A DNA stretch of 64,000 bases, taken from contig NZ_SSMQ01000001.1 of the NCBI RefSeq assembly GCF_005144585.1, forward strand, positions 372,001 through 436,000, read 5' to 3'. The notes under the pieces are model-generated. The model had not been told where the DNA came from and did no database searches. It saw nothing but the letters and a program-made list of their open reading frames with translations. This document shows positions 52,529 through 62,328 of the stretch, one piece after another. The first letter of the stretch is position 1; each line of letters opens with the position of its first letter. Position numbers and translations under genes: made by a program. This DNA is from Polyangium fumosum (GTDB lineage: Bacteria > Myxococcota_A > Polyangia > Polyangiales > Polyangiaceae).

Positions 52529-53386
52529 ATGCCTTACGACGATCTCCTCGGCCGATTCGTGACCCTGCCCGTGCGGCGCCTGGGGCCGCCGGGTGTATTC
52601 CTCGCCGTCGATTCGAAGGACCTGCGCCCGAATGCGCCGGTCTTGCTCCTGCCGCGCAGCGAGGTCCCCGAAGGCACGAAGGAAGGGGACGAGCTCCACG
52701 TCTTCGTGTATCTCGATTCGGACGACCGGCCCATCGCGACGTTACGCACGCCGAAGGTGACGCTCGACGAGGTCGCCTTCCTGCAGGTGACGGACGTCAA
52801 TCGGTACGGGGCGTTTTTCGATTGGGGCCTGGTGAAGGAGCTGCTCGTGCCGTACGGCGAGCAGACGCGCGATGTGCGCGTGGGCGAGCGGCATCCGATT
52901 GGATTGTTCCTCGACGGTCGGGGGCGGCTCGCCGGGACGATGCGCGTGAGCGAGCTCTTGCGCGATCAGGGCGAGTACGATCTCGACGCATGGATCGACG
53001 GGGAGGCGTGGCGGAATGATCCCGACATCGGCCTGTTCGTCATTCTGGAACGGCGGGTCGTCGGATTGGTCCCGGCGTACGAGCCGCACGGGCTTTCCCG
53101 CGGGGAGGCGGCGCGTTTCCGCGTGGCGAACATCCTCCCCGACGGGAAGCTCGAGCTCTCGTTGCGGGGACATGCGCACGAGGAAATCGAAAACGACGCG
53201 GCGCGCGTGCTCGCGGTGCTCGGGCGCCCAGGCGCGCCGCGCGTCGGCGATCGGTCGAGCCCGGAGCAAATCCGGTCCCTTTTTCAGCTCAGCAAGAAGG
53301 CCTTCAAGCGGGCCGTGGGGCACCTCTTGAAGGAGCGTGCCGTCTCGATCGACGCACAAGGGTTCCTCGTGCCAAACCGGCGTTAG
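52529..53386 (+). CDS. CvfB-like S1-domain RNA-binding protein
   Basis: This 285-residue protein matches the CvfB/YitL family, which has several S1-like domains and a C-terminal winged helix and binds RNA. Visible landmarks are LDEVAFLQVTDVNRYGAFFDWG near 70-92 (with a turn between), LVPYGEQTRDVRVGE, GLVPAYEPHGLSRGE and the late FQLSKKAFKRAVGHLLKE. In Firmicutes CvfB affects virulence gene expression; in other bacteria the role is unclear. No signal or membrane segment is present. It ends 19 bases from the convergent anti-sigma gene. Confidence 0.88.
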   Translation: MPYDDLLGRFVTLPVRRLGPPGVFLAVDSKDLRPNAPVLLLPRSEVPEGTKEGDELHVFVYLDSDDRPIATLRTPKVTLDEVAFLQVTDVNRYGAFFDWGLVKELLVPYGEQTRDVRVGERHPIGLFLDGRGRLAGTMRVSELLRDQGEYDLDAWIDGEAWRNDPDIGLFVILERRVVGLVPAYEPHGLSRGEAARFRVANILPDGKLELSLRGHAHEEIENDAARVLAVLGRPGAPRVGDRSSPEQIRSLFQLSKKAFKRAVGHLLKERAVSIDAQGFLVPNRR

Positions 53387-53405
53387 CGGCGTCAGAGCAG
53401 CGGCG

Positions 53406-54404
53406 TCAAATCCCGTTCTTCCAGCGCACGAGGGGCACGCCGCGGGCCGTCGCCGGTTGGTCGTTTCCTTCGCGCAGGGTGATCGAGATGCGCCAGATGT
53501 GATCGCTGTTGTCGACGGGCCGGCCGTCGACCGTGATCGGATCGGACCGGCTCGCGCTCAAGGCCTGGAGGATCGGCTCGTCCAGGAAAGGCAGGCCCCG
53601 CAGGATTCTGCAATTCGTGTTCCTGCCGTCCGCGCGGATCGTGCACTGGACGCTGACCTCACCCTGGACACGCTCATACGCCGCCATGCGCGGGTACTTC
53701 AAATCGAATCCGTAGAGCTTGGCAGGACGAACGATCTTCGGGGCATAGCTGCGCGCACGGCTCGGCGCCTGGATCGGCTCGGCGTTCGTCGCGGGCTCCG
53801 GAGCGGGCGCCTTTGCCTCGTTGCGCGCCTCGGACTCGGCGCGGGTCTCGGGCGCCGGCGGCGGCGCGGGCTCGTCCTGCCGCGACGGCGCCCTGGGAGG
53901 CGCGGGCGCGACGGGCCTCGGGGCGCGCGGGGGCTCCGCGTTTTCGCTCCCGTCTCCGGTCGGCACGGCGAGCGCGAGGGGCTCGGGCGTGGGCAAAAGG
54001 GTGTCCGGCTCGTTTTCGAGGACCGTGACCCTCGGCTCGACGACAGGCTCGCCCGTCACGTCCACGGCCACATCGCGGCTGCCCACGCCGAGGCCACCCG
54101 CAAGGAGCAGCGCCGCGATGCCAAGGGAAAAGGCGATCTCCGGCGCGAGGGGGCGCGACGCGGGCGCCTTTCGCGGGGCAGGCTCCGCATTCGTATCGCT
54201 CGCGCGGAGCACGCGCGCCTGCCACCCGATCGGCGGCTGCACCTCGGGCTCGGCGTGGGGCAACGCCGCGAGGATACGCTCGTATTTGCGCTGCGCGGTC
54301 GCGCAGGCGGCGCAATCGGCGAAATGCGGGTCGAGGGGTTGTCCCCGCTCGATCTGGAGGATTCCATCACGCTCGAAGCGGTCGCACATGGCCATGGTGT
54401 TCAT
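53406..54404 (-). CDS. Membrane anti-sigma factor fused to a TonB C-terminal domain
   Basis: The N-terminal 40 residues form a zinc anti-sigma (ZAS) module with H27-x3-C31-x2-C34 (HFADCAAC) and an extra Cys7. A hydrophobic segment (about 88-108) should cross the inner membrane. A long Pro/Ala/Glu-rich stretch follows, then a C-terminal TonB-like domain (about 222-315) with KYPRMAAYERVQGEVSVQC and LRGLPFLDEPI. This would place ZAS in the cytoplasm and the TonB domain in the periplasm. The gene overlaps the ECF sigma gene by four bases (ATGA). It probably holds the sigma factor inactive and may respond to outer-membrane or periplasmic contacts. An alternative reading is a plain TonB-like energy transducer. 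Confidence 0.82.
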   Translation of the reverse strand: MNTMAMCDRFERDGILQIERGQPLDPHFADCAACATAQRKYERILAALPHAEPEVQPPIGWQARVLRASDTNAEPAPRKAPASRPLAPEIAFSLGIAALLLAGGLGVGSRDVAVDVTGEPVVEPRVTVLENEPDTLLPTPEPLALAVPTGDGSENAEPPRAPRPVAPAPPRAPSRQDEPAPPPAPETRAESEARNEAKAPAPEPATNAEPIQAPSRARSYAPKIVRPAKLYGFDLKYPRMAAYERVQGEVSVQCTIRADGRNTNCRILRGLPFLDEPILQALSASRSDPITVDGRPVDNSDHIWRISITLREGNDQPATARGVPLVRWKNGI

Positions 54405-55027
54405 CGCGGATCGACCCCTTTGTTTTCGAGGCATTGACGGAGCAAGGGCATGGCGCGCGCGACGCGCGCCTGGAGCGTGGCGGGTCTCTCGCGGCAGATG
54501 CGCGCCATCTCCTCGTACGAAAAACCTTCCTGATACCGGAGCACGACGGCGATGCGCACGTGTGGCTTGAGCTTGCCGAGGCACGCTTCCAGGGCCTCGG
54601 GCAGGTCGCGCGCGGCCACCTGCGTCTCGGCCGACGGCGCCGCGTCCATTTCTTCGGGCGGCTCTTCGCCGAAGACGAAGCGCGCGAACCACCTGCGGTT
54701 CGCCTTCAAGGCGTCGAGGCATCGGTGGTTCGCAATGGCATAGAGCCACGGCCGAAATCCGTTCGAGCCAGAGAACGTGCCGAGGTCCTCGAAGGCCTGA
54801 ATGAAGACGAGCTGGTGCACGTCGTCTGCGAGAGGGCGGCTCCGGAGCACCTTATGGCAATACCGGTGGATGGCGGCGCCGTATTCCTGCATGAGAAGGA
54901 CGAGCGCGCCGCGGCGATCCCCGCACGCGAGCGCCTCCTGGGCGCGTTCGTCCGGGCCGAGCTTCCGAGGCGCGTCGTCCACCGCCCCCCACCCGTGGGC
55001 CCGTCCTGCAGCGATCACGTGTGTCAT
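54401..55027 (-). CDS. ECF-family RNA polymerase sigma factor
   Basis: This 208-residue sigma-70 family protein has region 2 (about 50-115: LADDVHQLVFIQAFEDLGTF, PWLYAIANHRCLDALKANRR across a turn) and region 4 (about 145-200: LKPHVRIAVVLRYQEGFSYEEMA, then RERPATLQARVARAM), and lacks regions 1 and 3 as expected for ECF sigmas. I chose the ATG at 55027 because a GGAGGGGAGG site lies just before it; an in-frame start 45 bases upstream is also open. It is cotranscribed with the downstream anti-sigma/TonB gene. The promoter it recognises and its regulon are not visible here. Confidence 0.93.
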   Translation of the reverse strand: MTHVIAAGRAHGWGAVDDAPRKLGPDERAQEALACGDRRGALVLLMQEYGAAIHRYCHKVLRSRPLADDVHQLVFIQAFEDLGTFSGSNGFRPWLYAIANHRCLDALKANRRWFARFVFGEEPPEEMDAAPSAETQVAARDLPEALEACLGKLKPHVRIAVVLRYQEGFSYEEMARICRERPATLQARVARAMPLLRQCLENKGVDPR

Positions 55028-55131
55028 CGGTTGCCCTCCCCTCCATGGGCGACGGAGGGCGGCCGGGGACAACAGAAAAAATTCGGGCAGGCGCTACATG
55101 CGCGAAAGAGCTTGGTTCTTCGTCCGGCCGG

Positions 55132-57153
55132 TCAGCGCCGCCCGACCTTCTGTTCGAGCTCGGCCCACCGGATCCGCATCACGACGGGGCGGCCGTGCGG
55201 GCAATGGCCGGCGAAATCGACCTCGTCGAGCGCGCGGAAGAGCGCCTCGGCTTCTTCCTTGGAGACGGCGTCGCCGGCCCGGATCGAGCCGTGGCAGGCC
55301 ATCGTGGCGAGGGCGAGGTCGATCGCGCCGGAGAACGCGCGCTCGCCGACGCGCGAGAGCTCCGAGAGCAGATCGCGCAAGAGGACGGCGGGCGTCGCGC
55401 GAGCGGCGAGGATCTGCGGGACGGCCGTGATCGCCGCGTCGCGGATGCCCCGCAACGAGACGTCGAGGCCCGTGCGGGTGATCGCGTCCTGCGCTTCCTC
55501 GATGATCGCCGCCTCTTCGGCCGTGACCGTGACCATTTCGGGGATCAGGAGCCTTTGCGAGGCGACGGCGCGTGTTTCGTACGAGCGGCGCAGGCGTTCG
55601 AAGGTGACGCGTTCGGCTGCCGCGTGCTGGTCGAGGACGAAGAGGCCGTCTTGCCCCTCGCAGACGAGGAACGTGCGGCGGACCTGCGCGACGAACGAGA
55701 GCGAGCCGAACGCGCCCGGTCGGTCGGCCGTCTGCGCGCGCTCCTCGGCCGTCGGATACGGCATCGAGCGGGGAGGGGCGGCGATCGGCGGCGGCGTCGG
55801 GGTCGGAACCGGCAGAGGCGGCGGCGTATCCGCGGCGAGGCCCCACGGGTCCGGCTCGGGCGCGGAAGGAATGGTTTGTCCCGAAGGACCATTCCGAGGT
55901 TCCGGCAGCGGCAGCTCCCCCGAGCCATTCCAGGTCGTGACCGGCGGCGTGGCCTCGTCCACCGGCTTTTGTTTTCGCTGGCCGAAGGGAGCAGGGCCGG
56001 AAGCATCGGCAGGGGCCGATGCGGGGCCCTTGCCGAAGAGCCCGGGCAAAAATGCCGTCGCCGGCGGCGGGGGCGTGGCGGGCTCGGGCGGGAGGCTGCG
56101 CTCTTCCGCGCGATTCTTGTGGTAATGCGCCCACGGCGAGGCGCCGGGCGCGGGCAAACCAAAGGCGCGCGCCAGTGGGGCGGCGATGATCTTGTAGAGC
56201 GCGTCCTGGATCGCGCGGCCGTCGGCGAATCGGACCTCGGCCTTCTGCGGGTGCACGTTCACGTCGACGAGCTCGGGCGGCAGGTCGAGGTGGACGACGC
56301 CGACCGGATAACGGCCCGGCTCGAGCACGCTGCCATAGGCATTGGCGACCATACGCGCGAGCGTGCGGTCCTTGACCGGACGGCCATTCACGAAAAACAG
56401 GAGCCGCGTCGCGCCCGCGCGCGCGCGCTCGGGCCGCGAGAGGAACGCTTCGACCGCGAGCGGGCCGCGCTCGCCCCGGCACGCCGCGAGGGGCTCGTCG
56501 TCGAAGACGTCGAGCGCGCGCTCTTCGCGGCTCTGCGTGCGGAGCCACTCGCGCGCCACACGTCCGTCCCGCGCGAGGACGAGCGTGACGTCGGGCCGGC
56601 ACAGCGCCGCCGCCTCGACGACCTCGGTGACGTGCGCGCTCTCCGTGCTGACGGCGCGCAGGAACTTGCGCCGCGCCGGGACGTTGAAGAAGAGGTCGCG
56701 CACCTCGATGCTCGTGCCCGCCGCGACGCCACACGGGCCGACGTCCGCGGGGCTCCCGCCCTCGATCCGGACGAGCGTGCCCTCGTCGTCCTCGGGCTTG
56801 CGTGTGCGCAACGAGAAGCGGCTGACGCTGGCGATCGAGGGAAGCGCCTCGCCGCGGAAGCCGAAGCTCTGGATGCGGCGCAGGTCGTCGATCGATCCGA
56901 TCTTGCTCGTGGCGTGACGGAGGACGGCGAGCGTGGCGTCCTTGCGGTCCATGCCGCTGCCGTCGTCGGTGACGCGCACGAGCGTGACGCCGCCGCCCTC
57001 GATGTCGACGCGGATCCTGCGCGCGCGGGCGTCGAGCGCGTTCTCGACGAGCTCCTTCACCACGCTCGCGGGGCGCTCGACGACCTCGCCGGCGGCGATC
57101 TGGTTGGCGAGGTCGTCCGGAAGAACGTGGACACGCCCGAGCGGCTGCGTCAC
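55132..57153 (-). CDS. mutL: DNA mismatch repair protein MutL with endonuclease motif
   Basis: The 673-residue protein has the GHKL ATPase motifs: VVKELVENALDA, TDDGSGM and FGFRGEALPS. NVHPQKAEVRF is the conserved MutL segment. A Pro-rich linker of variable length separates the ATPase from the dimerisation domain. The latter carries DQHAAAERVTFE, matching DQHA(x)2E(x)4E, the metal-binding endonuclease motif of MutL in bacteria without MutH, plus ACHGSIRAGD and GHCPHGRP. It should therefore nick DNA itself in methyl-independent mismatch repair. GTG is the start; it overlaps the stop of the upstream membrane protein gene by four bases. No mutS is adjacent. Confidence 0.96.
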   Translation of the reverse strand: MTQPLGRVHVLPDDLANQIAAGEVVERPASVVKELVENALDARARRIRVDIEGGGVTLVRVTDDGSGMDRKDATLAVLRHATSKIGSIDDLRRIQSFGFRGEALPSIASVSRFSLRTRKPEDDEGTLVRIEGGSPADVGPCGVAAGTSIEVRDLFFNVPARRKFLRAVSTESAHVTEVVEAAALCRPDVTLVLARDGRVAREWLRTQSREERALDVFDDEPLAACRGERGPLAVEAFLSRPERARAGATRLLFFVNGRPVKDRTLARMVANAYGSVLEPGRYPVGVVHLDLPPELVDVNVHPQKAEVRFADGRAIQDALYKIIAAPLARAFGLPAPGASPWAHYHKNRAEERSLPPEPATPPPPATAFLPGLFGKGPASAPADASGPAPFGQRKQKPVDEATPPVTTWNGSGELPLPEPRNGPSGQTIPSAPEPDPWGLAADTPPPLPVPTPTPPPIAAPPRSMPYPTAEERAQTADRPGAFGSLSFVAQVRRTFLVCEGQDGLFVLDQHAAAERVTFERLRRSYETRAVASQRLLIPEMVTVTAEEAAIIEEAQDAITRTGLDVSLRGIRDAAITAVPQILAARATPAVLLRDLLSELSRVGERAFSGAIDLALATMACHGSIRAGDAVSKEEAEALFRALDEVDFAGHCPHGRPVVMRIRWAELEQKVGRR

Positions 57154-57842
57154 GAGTCCTCGGTCTGCTCTTGCGCGGCCGCGACCGCTTCGAAAAACGC
57201 CTTCGTGCGCGGGCTCGTGAGTGTGATCGTCGCGAGGACGAGCGCCCCCACGTCGAACAAGATCAGCCGCGCGCGCGGCAGCCAGAGCCAGAGGCGCCGG
57301 TCGAGCAGGAGCGGCCACGCCTCGCGTTGATCCGCAGGCGCGCTCGAGGGGAGCGCCGGCAAGACGTCACCGACGCGCATGACGGAGTCGACCCACGCAT
57401 ACCGCGCGTCCCGGAGGAGCCAGAACGTCACGGTCGCGAGCGCGGCGTTCGCGAGGAGCGCCTGGATGGCGAGCATGCGCGCCCCGGGCCTGCCGCTCAT
57501 GGCCATGCCGCTCGCGATGACGAGGAGCACGGAGAGCAGGAAGCGGCCCACGGAGAGCGGGAAGGCGAGGTGGCTCATCTCGCCGAGCGTCCGCAAACGC
57601 GCGGCTTCCTGCAGGGCCATGAGCGACTCGATCGGCTCGGCGGCGTCCTTCAGGTTCGACGTCAAGCTCGCGACGTCGGGCAGGTTGCCCTCGCGCAGGT
57701 ACACGAGCGTCGCGAACGCTTCGGAGAGGCCCTGCACGCCGATGAGCCATGCGAGGATCATCGCGGCGACGAGGTACCAGGGCCGAAGCGTGCGCCTGCG
57801 CGCGGACGAGGACGGGGGCGGAGGCGGCGCGGAAGTGCTCAC
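57150..57842 (-). CDS. Hypothetical membrane protein, 230 residues
   Basis: The product begins with a Pro/Ser-rich cytosolic-looking tail (to about residue 20). Three to four hydrophobic helices follow, near residues 23-45, 95-118, 125-145 and 193-215; for example YLVAAMILAWLIGVQGL and VGRFLLSVLLVIASGMAM. No conserved motif was found and the family is not recognised. It starts at a GTG, next to the divergent RpoH-type sigma gene, and is coupled to mutL through a GTGA overlap. Coupling to mutL may be chance operon structure rather than shared function. Confidence 0.68.
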   Translation of the reverse strand: MSTSAPPPPPSSSARRRTLRPWYLVAAMILAWLIGVQGLSEAFATLVYLREGNLPDVASLTSNLKDAAEPIESLMALQEAARLRTLGEMSHLAFPLSVGRFLLSVLLVIASGMAMSGRPGARMLAIQALLANAALATVTFWLLRDARYAWVDSVMRVGDVLPALPSSAPADQREAWPLLLDRRLWLWLPRARLILFDVGALVLATITLTSPRTKAFFEAVAAAQEQTEDS

Positions 57843-57938
57843 GCAGGGGGGGCTCTAGCACGTTCCTGCCATGCCGCGAACCACAGGTGGCGCGCCGCCG
57901 CCCACGTGTACTAAGAAAATGCCCGCAAGAGGTACTGG

Positions 57939-59114
<1,176 letters not shown>

Positions 59115-59117
59115 GCC

Positions 59118-59978
59118 GTGAGCGGCGCGCCCGAGCGAGGGGTGCTCTCCGTGGTGGCCACGCCGATCGGCCACCTCGGTGATCTGTCGCCACGTGCGGC
59201 GGAGACGCTCCGCAATGCGGCCCGCGTGGCCGCCGAGGATACGCGCAGGACGCGCGGGCTGCTCACGCACCTCGGCATCACGGGCAAGCCGATCGACAGG
59301 CTCGACGCGCATGCCTCGGCGCACGACGTGGCGCGCGTGGTCGAGCGATTGCTGGCGGGGGAAGACGTCGCGCTCGTGACGGATGCGGGCACGCCCGTCG
59401 TGAGTGATCCGGGCACGGACCTCGTGCGCGCGGCGGCCGAGGCCGGCGTGCGTGTCGTGCCGATCCCGGGCCCGAGCGCGGTGATGGCGGCGCTCTCGGC
59501 GTCGGGCCTGTGCACGGGCGCATTTCGGTTCCTCGGCTTTTTGCCGCGCAAGGGGCCCGAGCGGCGCGACGCGCTCGAGCTCGTGCGCGCGACGCCCGAG
59601 TCGGTCGTGCTCTTCGAGTCGCCGGAGCGCACAGCCGAGACGCTCGCCGATCTCGCGACGAGCCTGCCGAACCGGTCCGGCGCGGTCGCGCGCGAGCTGA
59701 CGAAGATGCACGAGGAGATCCTGCGTGGCCCGCTCCCCGAGCTTGCGCGTATCGCTGCCGCGCGCGAGACGCTCGGCGAGGTGACGATCGTGATCGGGCC
59801 GGGCGAGGCGCCGAAAGGCCCGCTCGTCGGCGAGGAAGAACTCGATCGGCTCATCGACGAGCACCTCGCGCGCGGTCGTCGGCCGAAGGACATCGCCGAC
59901 GAGCTCGCGCTCGTGTCAGGCCGTCCGCGGCGCGAGCTCTATACGCGTGTGCTCGCGCGGAAGAGGGACGAGCGGTGA
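59118..59978 (+). CDS. rsmI: 16S rRNA 2'-O-ribose C1402 methyltransferase
   Basis: RsmI methylates the ribose of C1402 in 16S rRNA with S-adenosylmethionine. The 286-residue protein has LSVVATPIGHLGDLSPRA at its N-terminus, then AAEDTRRTRGLL, VALVTDAGTPVVSDPG and the tetrapyrrole-methylase-fold segments RVVPIPGPSAVMAALSASG and RFLGFLPRKGPERR. It starts at a GTG, 4 bases after the sigma factor stop. The GTG start of the next hydrolase gene overlaps its stop by four bases, so these genes probably form one transcript. Confidence 0.95.
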   Translation: MSGAPERGVLSVVATPIGHLGDLSPRAAETLRNAARVAAEDTRRTRGLLTHLGITGKPIDRLDAHASAHDVARVVERLLAGEDVALVTDAGTPVVSDPGTDLVRAAAEAGVRVVPIPGPSAVMAALSASGLCTGAFRFLGFLPRKGPERRDALELVRATPESVVLFESPERTAETLADLATSLPNRSGAVARELTKMHEEILRGPLPELARIAAARETLGEVTIVIGPGEAPKGPLVGEEELDRLIDEHLARGRRPKDIADELALVSGRPRRELYTRVLARKRDER

Positions 59979-60859
59979 CGGACATCCACGCGGTGGTGTC
60001 ACGGCCGGGCCCGGTCGAGGCCGCGATCCTCGCGTCGCTCGGCGATTCGTTTGAGGTCAAGCGAAGGGCCCTGCCGCCGGTGACGTTGCGGACGCTGGAA
60101 GGCGGGCAAGGCGCGCCGGTGCTCTTCCTGCACGGGCGAGGGGATGCGGGGACGATCTGGGCGCCGGCGCTCGTGGAGGTCGCGCGCTCGCATCGCGTGA
60201 TCGCCGTGGATTTGCCCGGGTTCGGTCACTCGTCGTCGCTGCCGTTTCGCGGCGAGGATCGCGACGCGGCAGCGCGTTTTTTCGTCGAGCCCATCGCCGC
60301 GCTCGTGCGTGAGCTCGGCCTCGCGGAGGCGTCGCTCGTCGGGCACTCGCTCGGCGGGCTCGTCGCGCTGGAGCTCGTGCTCGGCGGGCATGTGCGGCCG
60401 CCGAAGCTCGCGCTCGTCGCTTCGATGGGGCTTGGTCCCTTTGCGAGCCTGCGGTCGCGCGCGCTCTTTCGCCTCGGGCCGGAGCGCATCGCGCGGACCC
60501 TCGGCGCCCTGGCGTTGCCGCGTGCCGCGCAGGGAGATGCGTGGAGCGAACGCCTCGCGCGCCTCGAAGTCGAGCTCTTCTCCGTGCTCGGCGGCAAGGC
60601 GCCGCCGGTGCGGGCGTTCGATGCGCTCTTGCCGATCGTCGGCCCTGCGTACGAACGATCGTCGGAGCTCCAACGGATCGACGCCGACACGCTCCTCGTG
60701 TGGGGCGAGCGTGATCCGTTCTTGCCCGCGCCGATCGCGATCGGCGCCGCGGCCGCGATGCCACACGCGCGGCTCGTGATGTTGCCGGGGCTCGGGCACA
60801 CGCCGCACATCGAAGGCGCGGCGCGTGTCACCGACTTGCTTTCGTCGTTCCTCGCGTAG
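59975..60859 (+). CDS. Alpha/beta-fold hydrolase
   Basis: This 294-residue protein is a typical alpha/beta hydrolase. VLFLHGRGDAG provides the oxyanion-hole HG, LVGHSLGGLVALEL the nucleophile elbow with Ser in GHSLGG, LLVWGERDPFLP the acid and LPGLGHTPHIE the catalytic His. Substrates could be esters, lactones or thioesters; the sequence does not say. The first 30 residues precede the fold. The GTG start overlaps the rsmI stop. It ends 7 bases from a convergent small gene, so no long untranslated region is present. Confidence 0.92.
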   Translation: MTDIHAVVSRPGPVEAAILASLGDSFEVKRRALPPVTLRTLEGGQGAPVLFLHGRGDAGTIWAPALVEVARSHRVIAVDLPGFGHSSSLPFRGEDRDAAARFFVEPIAALVRELGLAEASLVGHSLGGLVALELVLGGHVRPPKLALVASMGLGPFASLRSRALFRLGPERIARTLGALALPRAAQGDAWSERLARLEVELFSVLGGKAPPVRAFDALLPIVGPAYERSSELQRIDADTLLVWGERDPFLPAPIAIGAAAAMPHARLVMLPGLGHTPHIEGAARVTDLLSSFLA

Positions 60860-60866
60860 GAGCGCT

Positions 60867-61136
60867 TCAGGCGAGGTTGACGTCGACCTCGTGGAAGCCC
60901 GCGACGTGATCGTGGGCTTCGATCTGACGGCGGACCCAGGGCGCGTCGCGGCGGGCGACGATGATGATGTTCACCTCCTGGCCGGGCTTCGCCGTGATTC
61001 CGGACGTGGAGAAGCCCATCTTGCCGGCGTCGTCGAGCGACATCACGACGGCCTGCGTATCACGCTTGGTCTCTTCCGAGAGGAGCGTATCGGCGTCTGC
61101 GCCCTTCACCATGTGCACCACGAAGGCAACGTGCAT
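60867..61136 (-). CDS. Small hypothetical protein, 89 residues
   Basis: The function is unknown. The protein begins with a hydrophobic strand (HVAFVVHMVKGADAD) and is mostly charged after that, with a beta-rich middle (GQEVNIIIVARRDAPWVRRQIE) and an acidic His-containing end (HDHVAGFHEVDV). It has no signal peptide. An ATG start, clean stop and genome-like codon use support it as a real gene. The small size and ferredoxin-like alternation could indicate an adaptor or an ACT/stress-response-like fold, but this is a guess. Confidence 0.6.
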   Translation of the reverse strand: MHVAFVVHMVKGADADTLLSEETKRDTQAVVMSLDDAGKMGFSTSGITAKPGQEVNIIIVARRDAPWVRRQIEAHDHVAGFHEVDVNLA

Positions 61137-61190
61137 GGGCGGTATGGTCGCCTCGATCGTGGGGCGAGCGCAAGGGGCAGCGAATGCGGG

Positions 61191-62276
61191 TCAGCCGCGC
61201 TTTTTCTGGAGGTGCGCCCGCAATGCGCGCGCCTGCACGCGGTTTTTGCGAATCTCCTCGGTACGCGCCCGCGGGTCCGAGGCCATTTCGAGCCGATCGC
61301 CTTCTTTTTGAAGATTCTTGTAACTCGCGAGCCGATCGGCCGAGAGCGCGCCCTCCGCGACGGCTTTCTGCACGGCGCATCCAGGCTCTTTTTCGTGACG
61401 GCAATCGCTGAAGCGGCAATGGGCCGCGAGAGCCGCGACGTCGTCGAAGGCCTCGTCGAGCCCCGAACCCGTGTCCCAGAGGCCGATCTCGCGCATGCCC
61501 GGCGTGTCGATCACGATGCCACCCGTCGGGAGCACCACGAGCTCGCGCCGCACGGTCGTGTGGCGGCCCTTGTCGTCGTCGTCGCGGACCGGCGAGGTGG
61601 CGAGGCGATCCTCGCCGAGCAAGCGATTGATCAGCGTGGATTTGCCGACGCCGGAGGAGCCGAGCAGCACGCCGGTCGTGTTGTCGCGCAGGTAGCCGTG
61701 CACGATCTCGATGCCCTCGCCCGTCAGCGAGCTCGACGCATGAATGGGCACGCCGCGCGCAATCGCCGCGGCCGCTTCGAGCGCAGGGCCGGGATCGACG
61801 AGGTCGGCTTTGCTCAGGAGGATGACGGGCTCGGCGCCGCTTTCGCGGGCGAGCGCGAGGTAACGCTCGAGCCTTCGCGGGCTGAAGTCGCGGTTGAGCG
61901 AGCTCACGAGGAAGACGTGATCGACGTTGGCCGCGACGACCTGCGGCTTCTTGTCGAGGCCCGCCGCGCGCCGAACGAAGGCCGTGCGACGCGGCAAGAT
62001 CGCCTGGATGACGGCGCGTCCTTCGGTGTCCGGCGTCTCGTCGAGGACGACCCAATCGCCGACGGCCGGCATGTCGAGCGCGCTCTCGGCTTCATGCCGC
62101 AGCCGGCCCGTGATGACGGCCCAGCGCTCGCTCGTCCCGTCGTGCACGCGGTAGGCGCCCCGGTGCTCGGTGACGACGCGGGCAGGCAGCCGCGGGGCCG
62201 CATGCTCCGCGGCGTGCGCGGTGAAATGGCCGGCGAAAGAGGGGGTGAATCCGAGTCGGACGAGGTCGGGGTTCAT
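61191..62276 (-). CDS. rsgA: Ribosome small subunit-dependent GTPase RsgA
   Basis: RsgA is a circularly permuted GTPase that helps mature the 30S subunit. The order of motifs is inverted as expected: G4-like LLSKADLVD precedes G1 LLGSSGVGKSTLINRLLG, followed by the switch region GRHTTVRRELV and G3 IDTPGMREIGLW. An N-terminal OB-like domain (about 25-105) and a C-terminal zinc-binding segment with the Cys-His-Cys set CRFSDCRHEKEPGC are present. The 361-residue length is normal. It is downstream of glyS on the same strand. Confidence 0.96.
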   Translation of the reverse strand: MNPDLVRLGFTPSFAGHFTAHAAEHAAPRLPARVVTEHRGAYRVHDGTSERWAVITGRLRHEAESALDMPAVGDWVVLDETPDTEGRAVIQAILPRRTAFVRRAAGLDKKPQVVAANVDHVFLVSSLNRDFSPRRLERYLALARESGAEPVILLSKADLVDPGPALEAAAAIARGVPIHASSSLTGEGIEIVHGYLRDNTTGVLLGSSGVGKSTLINRLLGEDRLATSPVRDDDDKGRHTTVRRELVVLPTGGIVIDTPGMREIGLWDTGSGLDEAFDDVAALAAHCRFSDCRHEKEPGCAVQKAVAEGALSADRLASYKNLQKEGDRLEMASDPRARTEEIRKNRVQARALRAHLQKKRG

Positions 62277-62328
62277 GCGGGAGGTGTCGCTGCCCCGAGA
62301 CCTTAGCAGAGGAGAGGACAGCCTTCCG

